From the NCBI RefSeq assembly GCF_003254395.2, contig NC_037643.1:12914963-12978962 (forward strand): 64,000 nucleotides of DNA. The letters run 5' to 3'. The stretch comes from Apis mellifera. Taxonomy: Eukaryota; Arthropoda; Insecta; Hymenoptera; Apidae. Below, one piece after another: positions 13,691-27,500 of the stretch. Every line of letters starts with the position of its first letter. Position 1 is the stretch's first letter. Below the pieces are notes generated by a model. That model worked only from the letters and a program-made list of their open reading frames with translations, was not told the DNA's origin and searched no databases. Position numbers and translations under genes: made by a program.

Positions 13691-14055
13691 AAAATTCGGT
13701 AAGATTTTTAAAATATATATATTCTATTTCTATTTAAAAAGCGATTTTATAAATTATTAATTATATTAAAAAATATAAAAATAAAAATTGATTCGGTATT
13801 TTTTTATTCGATATTATTTTAGCAATTAAATTTTATAAATTATATTTTATATATTCGCTATAATAAATTTCATAATTTCAATATTCAATAAATATATTCA
13901 ATGATATAAATTACATAATAAAATTATTTTAATATTTTATTAACTTTAATAATATTTCTAGAATTAAAATAAAATATTAAAAAAGTATTCACAATCAAAA
14001 AATAATATTACATATATAATAAAGTTTGTAAAAAATTCTAACATCTAACTGCTTG

Positions 14056-14265
14056 AAACCGGTTTTTCCGAAAATTAAATTTTTCTCAAATACATGAGAT
14101 ATTCTCATGAAAGTCGAGCTCGCTCAAGTGTTTGATGATATTATTATCTTTTCACTCAAAGTCAAATATTCATCGATTCTAATTTGTTCAAAAATCATAA
14201 GATATCACATAAATCTTTCTGAAAGAATGATTTCGACTTCTGAAAGGATTTACAGCTAACCGGTT
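14056..14265. promoter_or_regulatory. Two Grainyhead-type AACCGGTT palindromes
   Basis: AAACCGGTTT at 14056-14065 and AACCGGTT at 14258-14265 match the Grainyhead consensus core. They lie about 200 bp apart in an island of raised complexity. Grainyhead is an epithelial transcription factor; enhancer function here is inferred. Confidence 0.35.
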
Positions 14266-15080
14266 ATCGCGTAGGTTGCACACTCGCGAGAACTCTCGTC
14301 TGATAGATCATGATCCTTCTTCTCAGACTTTCGCCTGTTCAGTGACGTATATGAAAGCACGGGTCCAAGATTTAACTTTCTCATCTGATATCTAATAGTC
14401 GAAAACAAATTATCAAAATTATACATATAAATATTAAATATGTTTTTTTAGAAATCTGTGCATAATTCATTTACTTATTTATATTTGTATATATTTACAA
14501 TTAATGTATCGATTCATATGTATTATGCACAATTTCAAATCATGTTTTTTTAAATTTTTATCAATGTTACACAATTCTATTCTATTATACACAGTTCTAT
14601 CATAAAGTGATTAGTATTATATAAATACTTTAATGTATAACTTATTATTGATCGTTGTGTTGAACTGTATTTATAAATTTACCAATTCTTATACATATGT
14701 TTTCATGTTGATCTAATTATAAAATTTCAATAATCTAGTGCAAAAATCAGGAAAAAATTATTATAAATAGTTAGTAAAATGTTCTTCTCATAATATATAT
14801 TGAAGAAATATATGTAAGGTCTATATGTGTCTTGTTATTGAATCGATTAGGTAGAGGATAGAATGGAGAAATGTATAAAATAATAATGCCAAATAAAGGA
14901 CTCTTGTCTTTATTAATTATTAAGATTTCGCGATATCCTACAAACCAATTGTTGTGATTTGTTCGATTAACAAATTACAATTAAAGTACAAATAAGTACA
15001 AATAAAGTATGATTAATCGAATCGATCAAAAAATTCATTGCGAAATCATGACATATGTCATTGTGATATCAAGGAGAAAT

Positions 15081-15211
15081 GCCAATGATCTTGCCAGGTA
15101 AAATCCCCCATTGGATCCCGTTTGATCATCAAAGTTAAGCTATGTCGGGCACAGTTAATACTTATATGCTAGAATGAGTGTCGCTTGAAAACACTGTGTA
15201 TTACTATTGGC
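15081..15211 (+). pseudogene. 5S rRNA-like degenerate copy
   Basis: The segment begins GCCAATG and ends ACTATTGGC, the two ends that pair in 5S rRNA helix I. In between it follows the animal 5S order. TTTGATCATCAAAGTTAAGC matches the conserved CCGATCACCGAAGTTAAGC region, TGTCGGGC follows, CAGTTAATACTTA matches CGGTTAGTACTTA, and CGCTTGAAAACACTG matches CGCTTGGGAACACCG. It is about 131 nt against the usual 120, with several substitutions and small insertions. It is therefore most likely a retroposed or decayed copy, not a working gene. The internal promoter boxes are damaged and no clear T-run terminator follows directly. Confidence 0.75.
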
Positions 15212-15289
15212 GGTGGATTCGAAATCCACCTTAAATCATAAGTCCTTGGCTAATAATTAGCAACAATCGATACTAATTAAAAATAATAT

Positions 15290-15720
15290 CAATATAATAA
15301 GAAGAAACAGAGACAAATAGAAACAGCGTGGCAAAGAGAGACAGAGAGACAGAGAAGGGAGACAATGTGCAGCCACGTTTCTCCTGCGAAGAGGGTCGAA
15401 TAAAAGGTGCTGTGGTAGGGGTGAAAAGGAACAGGTAGAGGGGATAGGGGGGAAAAAGAGCAAACACATGGTTGAAAGAAGAAGGCAAGAGTGAGATAGG
15501 TATACGCGATATAGGTTTTGGTTTGGGCAGCCGTTGGAATGCGGCGGCCGCGAAGCGGACGGCTGTATACCATGCCACGCCGTATGTAAGTACGTATACG
15601 CTTAATCTGCCATGCGGCATAGCCGGTGTATAGGACACAGCGCAGCGTCCAGCACATTCCGTGCCCCAAGCAGAATCATACTTTTGTTTACACCCACGTG
15701 TAGCTTCATGGAACACGAAT
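15290..15720. promoter_or_regulatory. GC-rich island with purine-rich left half and strong splice donor
   Basis: The left half (15300-15500) is purine-rich (AGAGACAGAGAG type) and the right half is CG-rich (GCGGCGGCCGCGAAGC near 15541). A strong donor GTAAGT lies at 15586-15591. An ATG at 15572 before it would reach that donor in phase 2, which would fit the exon at 31446. The overlapping open frames on the minus strand are composition artefacts. Candidate promoter plus first exon of the ankyrin/BTB gene. Confidence 0.3.
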
Positions 15721-16439
15721 TTTCTGTTGCTTCCTTAACAATTCGCAAATATTTCGACCATCAAATTATTTTTATTGTCATCATGTGCAAATACAATAAA
15801 TCTTTTCCTGTGAATGATGAATTATATTAATATCTGTATAAATTAATTAATTTTAATCCTATTTTCCTACATAATAGATAGTGATTTTTGAAGTAAAAAT
15901 CTTAAAAGAATTTCGTCATCGGTTTTCAACTGCCTAATTCTTGATTTTTATCTGCTAGTTGATAGTTGTAGAAGTTAAATGACTATTAGCGTTGACAAAT
16001 CATATTTTAATAAGATAAAAAAATATAATGCAGCATTTTTTGTAGAAGTTAGTTTTAAAAAGTTTCAGAAGTTAGTTTAATATATAATTAAATAGTTGTA
16101 TTATACAACACTTCAAAATTTTATTAATTTTAAAAATTATTATATTCTATGTGTTTGATTGATGAAATAGAAAAATTAAATTTCAATTGTGATTGAAAAT
16201 GAAGCATGAAAGAAGTAGAACTAGAAGTAGAACAGAATCAAAAGAATTATAATGAATTATATCTACAAATAGAAGTATAGAAATATAAATCAAATTATAA
16301 AGAATATAATTTTATTATCATTATGACAAAAATTTTCAAGCCAATCGAAAAACGAGGAAATAGTATAAATATTTCTGATAAAAAAAAGAATTATAAAAAA
16401 ATATCGTCATTTCATTAAAATCACATGGATAAAAATTCC

Positions 16440-16670
16440 GCGAAAAAGGCGTATGCTTTCACTTCGCGTGGAAAAAGGGTAACAAGGAGATTGGAAGAAG
16501 GGAAGACGAGTTGTTCCTGATATGCACACTTAAGGAAGCATTTTGGGAGCCAACCAGAGTAATTGCATACAAGGGCCTATCAAAGCGAGCAACACGATCA
16601 TGCTCTCGTCGAACCTCGTTGGCGCAAACTTCTAATAAGTCAATACCGCGCCATGTCATCTGCGCTTAAT
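16440..16670. promoter_or_regulatory. GC-richer island of unknown function
   Basis: About 230 bp with many CG steps in A/T-rich surroundings. I found no tRNA, splice pair or coding signal. It could be a conserved regulatory element. Confidence 0.2.
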
Positions 16671-17919
16671 ATTTGCAATGTGAATCGATGATTTTTATCT
16701 TTTTTTTTACATATTCTATTTTTTTTTTTTTATATAATTTCATATTATAGAATATTTTTTCCTTTGAAAATTTGTAAATTATCAATTTTTAATTTGAATT
16801 TATATTCGCATTTCAAATATCAAATATTTGAATAATTTTATGTATGTTAGAAATTTATTAATAACATGCAGTTGTTTATTTTCATTATTGACCGAATTTA
16901 ACTGAAAATGAAAACTGCATCTTATTCGCACAATCGAATAAAATGTAATATGTGATTGGTTAAACAAAATATTGATGGGCGAGTTTCATTTAACTCTTTA
17001 AAGGATTAATGTCACTACTTTGTCAATCATATTCACCTTATTTATATATTGATCCATATATCGATTTATTTATATATAGCAATGTTTATTTATATATAGT
17101 AGTGTATTTACAAATTTTGTACATTCATCATCAATTTTTCATAACGAAATTGCAAAGAGATATTCATAAGAAAGTTCGATTTTAAATAAATCCTTAATTA
17201 TTTTCTTTTTAAAGATATTTATTATTATGTGTTCAAAAAATTTTTTAAAAATTTTCTACATGAATAAATAATTTTTGAATAAATAATAATTAATACAGAA
17301 GGTTTGTCATCTATGTGATATCTGGGTCTGAACATGTTTACGAACGGTTCATTGAAAACCAGTTATCAACTGGACCGAACTGGACCACTTCCTGGAACAG
17401 ATTGCGCTAGCATCGGGATTAAGAAAAGCAAATACATTCGCCACGAAATAGAAGAATTTTGTATTATATATATTTTATAATAATTATTCGTGCATCGATG
17501 CATACGATATGAAAATGTTAATCTCATAAATTCATGTAGTCATTCGTTTTTCTTCATACATATATTATTGAAATTCTTTGGAAAGGAATGCAGAATTTAA
17601 TTATTTATTTCTGATAAAACAAATGGAATATATAACTAAACATATTAATACATATATTATAATAAATGTTTATGTTTAATGTGAAGAATATATATTGAAT
17701 GAAATACATTTTACAAATTAATCTTAAAGCTGAAAATATTTTACTGTCGATTTTATCTCATCATCCAGAATCCAACATTATTATCATTCTAATAATTACA
17801 ATGTATTTTTCTAAGATTTTCTCCCATAAAGAGTTTGAATTCACTCTAATTTATTCAAATCCTTTTTTTTCACTATATTTTATACATAGAGATATTTTCA
17901 ATGGAGAAAGTTTCAATGA

Positions 17920-18200
17920 GTTTTCACAAAAGATACCAGAACGTCGCGCGGAACAAACGATATACCAAGAGATACACTCTTCCTATTAACGTATTCGGCA
18001 CATTTCCAACAGTAATTAGCGCCGCGCTCGCGGTGTGAAGATACACACTTCTCGTATGAACAGAGAAATAATTGTTTCTTGCGAGTGATGTTATCACATT
18101 GCTAATTATTCTCAGAATAATCATCCAGATGCTCGTTAATGACCTTCGAGCCCAAGAAGAAAGTTTCATATAATTACTTTCCACCAAAGATTTTCCCTAT
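17920..18200. promoter_or_regulatory. GC-richer island just upstream of the first ankyrin/BTB coding exon
   Basis: It contains GCGCCGCGCTCGCGG near 18020 and a further CG-bearing segment at about 18130-18160. It lies 300-600 bp before the acceptor at 18500. It may be a promoter or a 5'UTR exon. Confidence 0.25.
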
Positions 18201-18532
18201 CGAGCGGATTTCTCGTACTGAATTTCTATACGTGTTCATAAATCAGCTTCATTTATTATATAAAAAAAAAAATGTTATTGATATTATATTTTTCGATATG
18301 AATTTAATAATTTAAAAAATTTAATGAATATTTATATATAATATAACCTAAATATTTTGTGGTTCTTTATTCTATAGAAATTCATTTAGAAAAAAGTAGT
18401 ACAAATAAAATTATTACAGACAAGATAAATTCACAATTCTGTGAAGAAAAGTCAATATGTTTTGTATAGGATCTCAAAGTTTTTATTTTTAATTTCACAG
18501 GTCTTCCAGTGCAATCAGCAACGGGAGGCAGA

Positions 18533-21500
18533 ATGAACGTCGAGCGAGCCACGATGGACGGTTGTGGGCAGCAACCGTTGTTTTTGACCGGCACTTCCGG
18601 TTCTGGCGGTATATCCAGTCCCCAGCAGCAGACTGTCCAAACCGGTGCGCCTCCAGAACACTATGGGGGACCATTAAGCCTTAGTATCTGCATATCCGAT
18701 TCTGGTCACGAGATATTGCGACCTAAGCCTCGTCGGTAAGTATTCTTTTATTTCCCGTGAACCCTGCTGCTAATCCATTTGTAATCGATATCGATCTTAA
18801 CAGAGATCTGATTAATGGCTGTATTCATGGTAATCCGCTAGTCCCGATAAAGATCGATTAAAACCGTTCAGGAACGTAGGAACGGTTAGTCTATTTCAAC
18901 GTTAAAATTGTTAACATCGCAATAAATATGATTTATTTTTATTAATATTTTTTGTCAGTTATTTTCTGGAATAACAAATATAGGTTATGGCGGATAATGA
19001 AATGCCAGTATTATCGACGGTAATTCATCTTCGGTTTTATAGGTAACTATAACAGCTTACGTTATCCAGAGGGCGTTAATAAATATGAAAATGCAGGTTA
19101 AAGTGTTACTTTGAGCACTAGATGGCTGCTAAATCGTTTGTAAACCCTTATCAGAGTTGATTTATTTATCATCTATTTACTAGTTTATTAACATGATATA
19201 TGAAATATCATCGTGTGCACAAAGATTACATATTTTATGCAGATTGATTGATTCGCGATATTCATAGTTGATAATTTTCTTGATGATAATAACGAACACT
19301 GATGAAGATATTGCCTGTCGTTTACATGTCAAATCACTTGCTACTGTTTTTCAAGTAGTCAATTAATCGTAATGTAAGTTTATGGTTGGCTATCGATGAT
19401 CTGTAACATAAACATGGGCTTCCTAATGATGAGTCAGTATTGATGCGTCATCCCTGTAATGTTGGAGAAGCATTCATAATTTCAAAAAGACAGGATTCTT
19501 TTTTTCGGATGAGACTGATGATAGGAATTCAGAATATAAAAACGTATCGTAAATCGATATCAATATGGATTATCGACTTCTATCATCTCAATATTACTAT
19601 ATTTTTATTTATTATATAAACGTCATCGAAATTTAAAAGAAAATTACATTACATTGTAAAAATGATTTTCAACGAATTCATTTTTCACTAATATTTATAA
19701 AACATTCAAATTTAGAGATTCTTTGTTTTCGGCATGCAATGAAAACTTTTCTTTTTTTAATTCAGTGTTTAGCGGGATCTCAAAACATCACCGTTAAGAG
19801 AAGCCACTCCACTTACCGATCCGATTAAGGATCATTAAAATTTACGATGTACGTAATTACGACCGATTCGATTAACGATGTCGAACGAGCATATATTCGT
19901 AAGACACACCTCCCCTTTCCCCATCATTTAGTTCCATCGACACCATGCCGCGCACCACGGCTTCGGTTCCTGAAAAATCTGTTCGCATACAAATAGGCAT
20001 TGAAATTTAAGGGTTCACGTAATAGGCTCACAAATTTTCTTCTTTTCGAAGTTCGTTCACCCAATATAACGGGCTCATATACGATAACTAATTTCAAATA
20101 TAAATAAATTGTTATTTTTTTTTTTTTTTTTTTTTTTAGTTTCTTAAGATTTCTATATATGCTTATAACAAAGTTTCGTGAAATTGTAAGTGATGGAAAA
20201 AATACTATGATCATCAATGATTCAAAAGATAATTTTATTTCTTTTTTTTGTGATATAGTAATTATAGAGACCTTAACACGTGACAAATGTTATAAAAAAA
20301 AAAATATATTTAAAAAAATAAGATTACGAAAAAGTATAATAATTGGAAAGGACAAAGATTTATGTTATATCCAAATTATTTAGGGAGGCAAAAGAATTTA
20401 AAACATACAAAAAAAGCCCGCGTAATTTTTAAAAGGCGGAACAGAATCGTTTCGTGACACGAAATTTAAGATTTCTAGGTCGGGATTTTGCTTTGAGATT
20501 CTGTATATGCATGGTTCATTGGTATTCCAGCGCTCGAGCGTGTCGTGTGCACGCTCAGTGATTCGTATGTAAAACACAGCACATCGTGGCCTTATCAATA
20601 TGTATGACACCGAATTATAATCGATAATAATTGCCCATCGATGCGTAACATTAAAATTATCGATTGCGTATCGTATTCCTCTCGATTTTGCCTTCGGTTA
20701 AAAATAGCTTTCTACATGAAAACGGTCACTGACCTGTTTCAAGGTTAAAGTTCATTTCATAAAAACTTTGAAATTCAATTTTATCTTTGATACGTAAATC
20801 AATCGATGATTTCTTATCAAATTTGATTATACTTTTAACTTACAACTTATTAAAGACAAATATGTAATGTTATGTTATAATAAAAACAAATTATTTAAAT
20901 ATTATTTATTTCAATGCATACATCTTTTAATACAAACTTACAAAAAAAAGACATGATCATTATATGATAAATCTTTAAATTACATGATTTCTAACTAATC
21001 AACTTTAAAACAATTATATATATCTACATAAAATACTATACATTATGTCCAAAATTAATTTGGCATATGGGAATGTAAATCGTAATTAGAAGTAAATCGT
21101 TATAATAAAGTTTTGTAATGATTTGAAATACTCACAATCGTACGAGAAGATAGAAGATCAAAGAAGCATATGCGTGTGCGTGCACAAGGTAGTTTAAAGA
21201 AGCTTAAACGACGAGCACGTTGTATTTCGAACGAGTCAACGACCGCAAAAAATACGCCAGTCATCTTTCGCTGTAATCGTATGTATGAGGAATGCGCGAA
21301 TGCAATCTCTATGTATAAGAATGATCATCGGGGATAAGAAGAAGAGGTGACGTGTATCTTCTAAGCTCCTTTGAAAGCACACGGGAATTATTTATTAAAT
21401 CAACGGGAAGCTCTATAAAAGCTCTCACAGTGTAACGAATAATCCTCGTTCTTTTTCAACTATATATGAAAAATCGAAATTTATTCGACGTAATTAATCA

Positions 21501-24500
21501 ATGATTAGATCTTTGTCTCTTGAACATCGAGCCATGTTTACATTATATACTCGCGGAAGAAAGAACTGTGTTTTGAGGTTATGGTATATCAAGAACTTCA
21601 GATTATATACACGTTTATTCTGTAATTTGAAAAAAATGATTAACAGATAATTTAAAAGGATGTAATATGTGTGTTCAAATAATAAAAATATATATATATA
21701 TATATATTAGAAATTTTATGAGGAGAAAATAACTTTAACTATTTATATGAAAATTAGAGTTTATACAGATTTAAAATTCTTAGAATGAAAAGTAATCAAA
21801 TCGATGAATAATGTATCAAATTGTACGTTCCAAGTGATATTTATCAGGCTGATTTTTTTTGTGAATCGTAATTAGAAGAAGAGTTAATTATTCAATAAAT
21901 ATTCATATGATTTTATTGATTAAAGAATCTGAAAATGGGAATAATTAAAAAATAAAGATAATTAATCAAATTTTTTCCTTATCTCCGTATTATTCTATTA
22001 TTTATTTCACCTGTTCAAAATATCTTTTAACATAAAATTAAACTTTTAGATGCATTTGACGTGCAATTAAGTAAGGTTAGTTTCCATAAAACAAATCGAA
22101 AGGACAAATCACTGGTAGAATCGGTGAATCGCGAAGACATGAATCGCTCGCGCATGCGAGCAAACGACGAAGATGCGCAAGCACAAAATATTCCGCGTGT
22201 CGAGTTAAGGTTATCGAGGGTTATCGAAGAGAAAGCCCGTCCGTGTAGCTTGTTGCCTGACCGATTTACGGTGACGCGATACTCCCCCAGGTCCCGTTCC
22301 ATTGAAATACACTATTGTCCTCAAACCGGGTGTAATGCAATATGTAGGATCCATTTCAATGTTAAATTTAGCATTGATAAAAAAAAAAAAAAATTATGCA
22401 AAAGTATTGCGATTTCTATATTTCGTGTAATTTAAATTTTCAATAAAAATTATTTTATTGAATTTTATTTAAGAAATATATATTTTGTATTATTTTTCCA
22501 ACAAAAAGAATTAAATTAAAGAATTATATTTGATTTAAGTTATTAATAACATGAAAATTATTAACGGTGTTGTACATATATATATATAAATAATTTGTTA
22601 TATGGTTATGTAAAATAAAATATTTTAAAATTAATTAATTCATACTATAGTGATTATTTATGAAAAAGATAAAAGATAAATATTCTGATATTGCTTGTTT
22701 ATCAGAATATAATTCACATTTATCTAACTTCTGGGTCTTGAATTATGTTGTATTACATAACACAATTCCATAAGTGGTGTTAAACTATAGCATGATATGC
22801 ATAAGTACTTATGTATATCGAATGTTATGGTGAACCAATGTATACGTTCTCAACGAACCGTTAAAAAAGATAACAATGGACGAATTGTTCAATTGGAATA
22901 GTTTATACTATTGTTTAGCGTTTATTTAGATTTTTTCCTTCTTCTTTTTATTTATTTTTTGCTTTTTATTTCTTGCCTGTGAAAGTTTAATTGAAGTTTG
23001 GGTGTGGGAAATTGAAAGTAGCAATATAGTATTTATTAGAATGTATAGAGATTGTTTTAAATTTTAAGATTTTAGAATTTCTTGTAACTATAAATATTAA
23101 ATATGTAATTTTTCTTATTAGAATAATATTTTTTAAAATTTTTTTAAATATCCAATAAAATTCTGATAAATACAAAATATGTTTAATTACAATTTTGTAA
23201 CCTATATTTTGATAAAAATAATAAAATTAAATAATAATAATTAATCAAATATTAATAAAAATATAGAAAAAGAAATAAAACATAATTATCTAATAATGTT
23301 ATAACAGATTTCTCCTTTACCATTGCTAACTATTGAACTATTGAATATCAGATAATATTATATTAATTTTAAACTTCGTAAATTTATAATTTGAAATGTA
23401 TTAAATACCGTTAACGAATGATCGAAAGAAAAAAATAAAAATCTAAATCGATTTAGCTTTGTCAATGAACAGTTAAAATCATTTGTACGAAAAGAAGAAG
23501 GAAAGCAAAGAGAGGCCGTTAACCTAAATATCTCGATCAGATCTGACTAAGCATTGGCGCACATCCTCTCACGCGCATCATTATCGCGATCACCCGGTTC
23601 TCATTCTCTCTCTTTATCTCCCGTTACGATTTCCTCTACTTTCAGATAACTAATTAAATGAATTTAAAACTCTCGTTTCACATGATTACGTGAAATTCTT
23701 CGAAATTTCTATTTCATTGCCCAACAGTAGAACAGAAGAATGAAAAAATGACAATGTGAATCAGTTAGATTTTTTTATGAAAGTATCAATATTTACAACG
23801 ATTAGTTAGTATAATGAAAAGGAAATTCGAAAAATGAAAGATGAAAAGTGAGAATCGATGATGTTCGTCCTTGTTCGTTAGTGAATTGAATAAAAATGGA
23901 AAGTGTATTGTTACAATTTATGTTGGAGATTCGACTTAATTGTGTGTTAATTTCGACCGCGTGAAGGTTAGGTTAGTATATGTGAAATATCTAGTATCTA
24001 GATATGTGAATTTCATCAGGATTTGAATTTAATAAACCAATACTATTATATTCTATCGATTGCATTAATTATTATTTTCTTATATACAAATTTTTTTTTA
24101 TTTATTCGATAGAAAATTATTAAAAATTTTTTTCTTTAAAAAAAAAAAAATAACGTATTGTTATCCTATAAATCGAAATTATTAAATTTGGTGGATATAT
24201 TTTTTACGATAGGATTGACCCAAGGTTCAGACACCTGCCAACCAGTTAACAGGATTTGACGTTGGAAAATTCCAAACATTATTAAATCACCACTTCGCTC
24301 ACTGATTCCATGCGATGTAATAGATTTTATGGATGAGGAAGCATACGTCGTTTTGTTTTACACATTCATAACTGGTGAAATACGATTTACTTATTTATTT
24401 CCTATATTAGATACTATGTTAATAGGTAGCAAAAACTTCAACGAGATAAATATTGAAGTTTCCGCTCTGATTGTATTCTATTCCACTTCTATCATTTCTA

Positions 24501-27500
24501 ACTATTGAAGTGTTTCGTTTCAGTTCACTAAATTTATGTATGTATAGCATCTTTTTTCCACCTGGTTAAACTCTTGTCTTTCCGTTTTGAATAATTTAAA
24601 TACTTGTTCAGATCCGTGTCATTTCTTTTCAACCGAGATTTTACTGTTGGAATTCGTACAATTAAAAAAATTAAATATACATAATTTTCCAATAATTCTG
24701 ATCTATGCAGTTTTTATTTAGATTTGAATTTGCAATTTTAGATAACATATGTATAATTGGTGCAAACGACAAGAATGATTTTGTTAGAATAACCGAGTTT
24801 AATTAGAACAAGATGGCTTTAGTGCTCTAGTGAATGAATTGATGAGTCAGACTGAATTCTTAATTACCGGATGTGTGAGTCAAACTTTAGATGAATTTAG
24901 GCTTTGAAATAAGAATATAGAATACATATGTAACATATTTATGAAATGAACTACAACGGTTAAAAAAATTGCCTGTGTCAACAGATGTAATATTGAAATT
25001 TAAAAATTTAATATTAAATAAATTTATTAATAAAAATGATAGAAGATAAGATGATATTATGAATACAAAATTGAAAGCCATTTATGTTTTATAATATTTG
25101 TATTATTAATATTTGTATTATTTTATAAACTGATCCATTTATAATATACAAGTTAAATAGAAAAACTATATAATACAATTTTCAACACAGTTTCATAAGG
25201 ATACCTATATAATTTTTCTTACAATGTTTCTATTATTTATATGATGACGTTAAAGGAAGAAGACACGGTTCGCTAATTAATTTAATATCCTTCAGTTGCA
25301 ATATCCTTCAGTTGTCGCCCTTGACACCGGAGTTTCGCCAGATGAGCACGGACAATATACGTAATGTGTATACGCCTTGAACTCCTCTTTGTAAAACCTT
25401 TCTTTTAGTGGACGAATTATAGATTAAAAACTTCCGTCGTTCTGTACATTCTCAGAAAAGATGTACTCAACACGAATAAAATGATCGGGCCAAATGTTTC
25501 GTTTGTTCATTGAAAGAGAATTCAGAGAACCGATAATTCAGATAAATTTAATTGGCCTTTAATTAGGCGATATAAAAGAGAAAGATCTCTTTATTCAAAT
25601 GGGATGAAAGTGAATTTATGAATGAAGAATTATATGCTGATGAAATGTGACTAATATTCAAGAAAAGAAGATGGATTAAAATGATTTTGCGAGATTTTTT
25701 TTTTAATTTCAATTTTTTTCTGGAAATCATTACTTTCATTCAGATATTATAATAATTAAATTATTTAAACAAAAAAATCTAGAATTATTTGGATAAATTT
25801 TTAAATTTATTAAAATACATTATTGAATTTATTGATGAATTAAATTTAGATATTTTTTAAAATTTCAATTTATAAAAATAGATTAGAACTTTTAAAACAT
25901 AATGATAAGAAATAAGAAAATAAAATTATATAAAATCATGCATTGCATATTATTCAATAAAATACTATTCAATCTATCAATTTATTAGACTGATACACGT
26001 ATAAATTATATTAATAGTTGAAAGGTAATATCATGTACAATTTCCAAACATAGCATTAATAATTTTTAACAAAGCTTAATAATAATCTAGTTTGTATTCA
26101 TGTACATATATATTATAGAATGTAGTTCATAAAAGTGGGAAAAAAACAAAGACCGGTTTGTCTAGGGAGTAAAATTACTTTATGACTTTCACGCGAATTT
26201 ATCATGGATGTATTTCAACAGGAACAATGCTATTCGAGATCAATTAGAATGTTTTATGATCGTTCATTTTAAGATTTATTATATATCTATAAGAAAATAA
26301 TTAGTTTTTTTCTTTCTTCAATTAAAATATATTTTAATAATATCTTTTAATTAAAAAAAAAAATGTAAATATTCATTTACGTATAAGTAAATTTTATTGA
26401 AAAAAAATTGAAGAGAGGAATTTATTAAAACACAAGTAAAAAAATTTGGAAAATCATATATTCTTTTATGATAGTATTCTAGAAATAATTTTGACCTACT
26501 TAATTGTCCGTTTTCCATATTGTATATCTTGTATCACGATTATCTATGCTAGGAAAATTCTTGAGAATTTTCTTTGCCATTACGAGATTACCGGAAATAG
26601 GACATTGCCTATCTACTTCTTTTCATTATTTTCTATATTATACAAAAATATAAATATTATTATTTCAATCGTTTAAATTTATTGATCGAATATCAAAATA
26701 TAAGATAAAAAACAAAATATTATTAGAATTATTTATATATTAACTACTACTTGAAATATAAAATCACTTTTTACACTAGCACACATAAGGTTAAAAACCG
26801 TTTACTGAACCGTTTACTATATTCTTTCATTCACACATGCAATCACGTTTCCTAACCTTACCAATTAACAGTTTACGCCCTTTGATCATGATAAACGACG
26901 TTTTGCATAGAAAAGGGATTGAAAGAGTACGATGAAAGGATGGCGAACAGCTATATGTTCAAGAATCGTCACGGGACGTGGTTAGGGCGATTCGAGTCAT
27001 AGGAAGTAGGATGGTCGCCGGAAATTCTCCCTCGAAACAAATGCAAATGTAAATGTGCTTATGTGCATATATATGTATACACACGTATATGTATACATGG
27101 TGGGGTTTCTAAAAACACTGTTCGTTTGCACTCTCCCGTTTCCTACGCTCTCTGTCCAGTGAAAAGAGCATAACAGTTTACAAGTGGCAGCCAGCACTTA
27201 ACCACGCCACGGAGCAGGACAAGAAACTGATGACGCGTGCGTAATACACCGATCGCGGATTAAAGTAGAACACCGCGCCGTGCGTTATTCTTGTCCTATC
27301 GTGAAACATTATCGAGAATTTTAACTCTATCTATCTCTATATCTCGTTATTGTTATCATTACTGTTTTTTAATCTTTTTTTTTTTATAATTCTGACTTTT
27401 TAAAGTAGTTTCTTGTGATTTGTACGTATCTTATAAAAGAGTGTAGTGCAAAATCATTTGAAATGTAAAATAGATTTGGCAAGGAATTATTATGGATGTT

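Larger units (their letters stand above)
12071..18500. other. Long noncoding interval before the ankyrin/BTB gene
   Basis: No coding exon is supported. Most of it is A/T-rich, broken by islands with more CG at about 13140-13690, 14041-14400, 15081-15720, 16440-16670, 17330-17420 and 17920-18200. The islands are candidate 5'UTR exons, promoters or enhancers of the ankyrin/BTB gene. The frame at the start of its exon (18501) is open back to the acceptor, so a coding or noncoding exon upstream is expected. Confidence 0.6.

Noticed and set aside
15257..15716. Three overlapping minus-strand open frames of 70-147 codons
   Set aside because: They arise because the polypurine and GC-rich island lacks TAA/TAG/TGA on that strand. 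The translations are Ser/Pro/Leu/Phe-rich and differ in every frame.
22061..22435. Plus-strand frame of 124 codons in an intronic CG-richer island
   Set aside because: Starts at GTG, ends in a poly-A-derived Lys run and has no recognisable domain. It is more likely a regulatory island.
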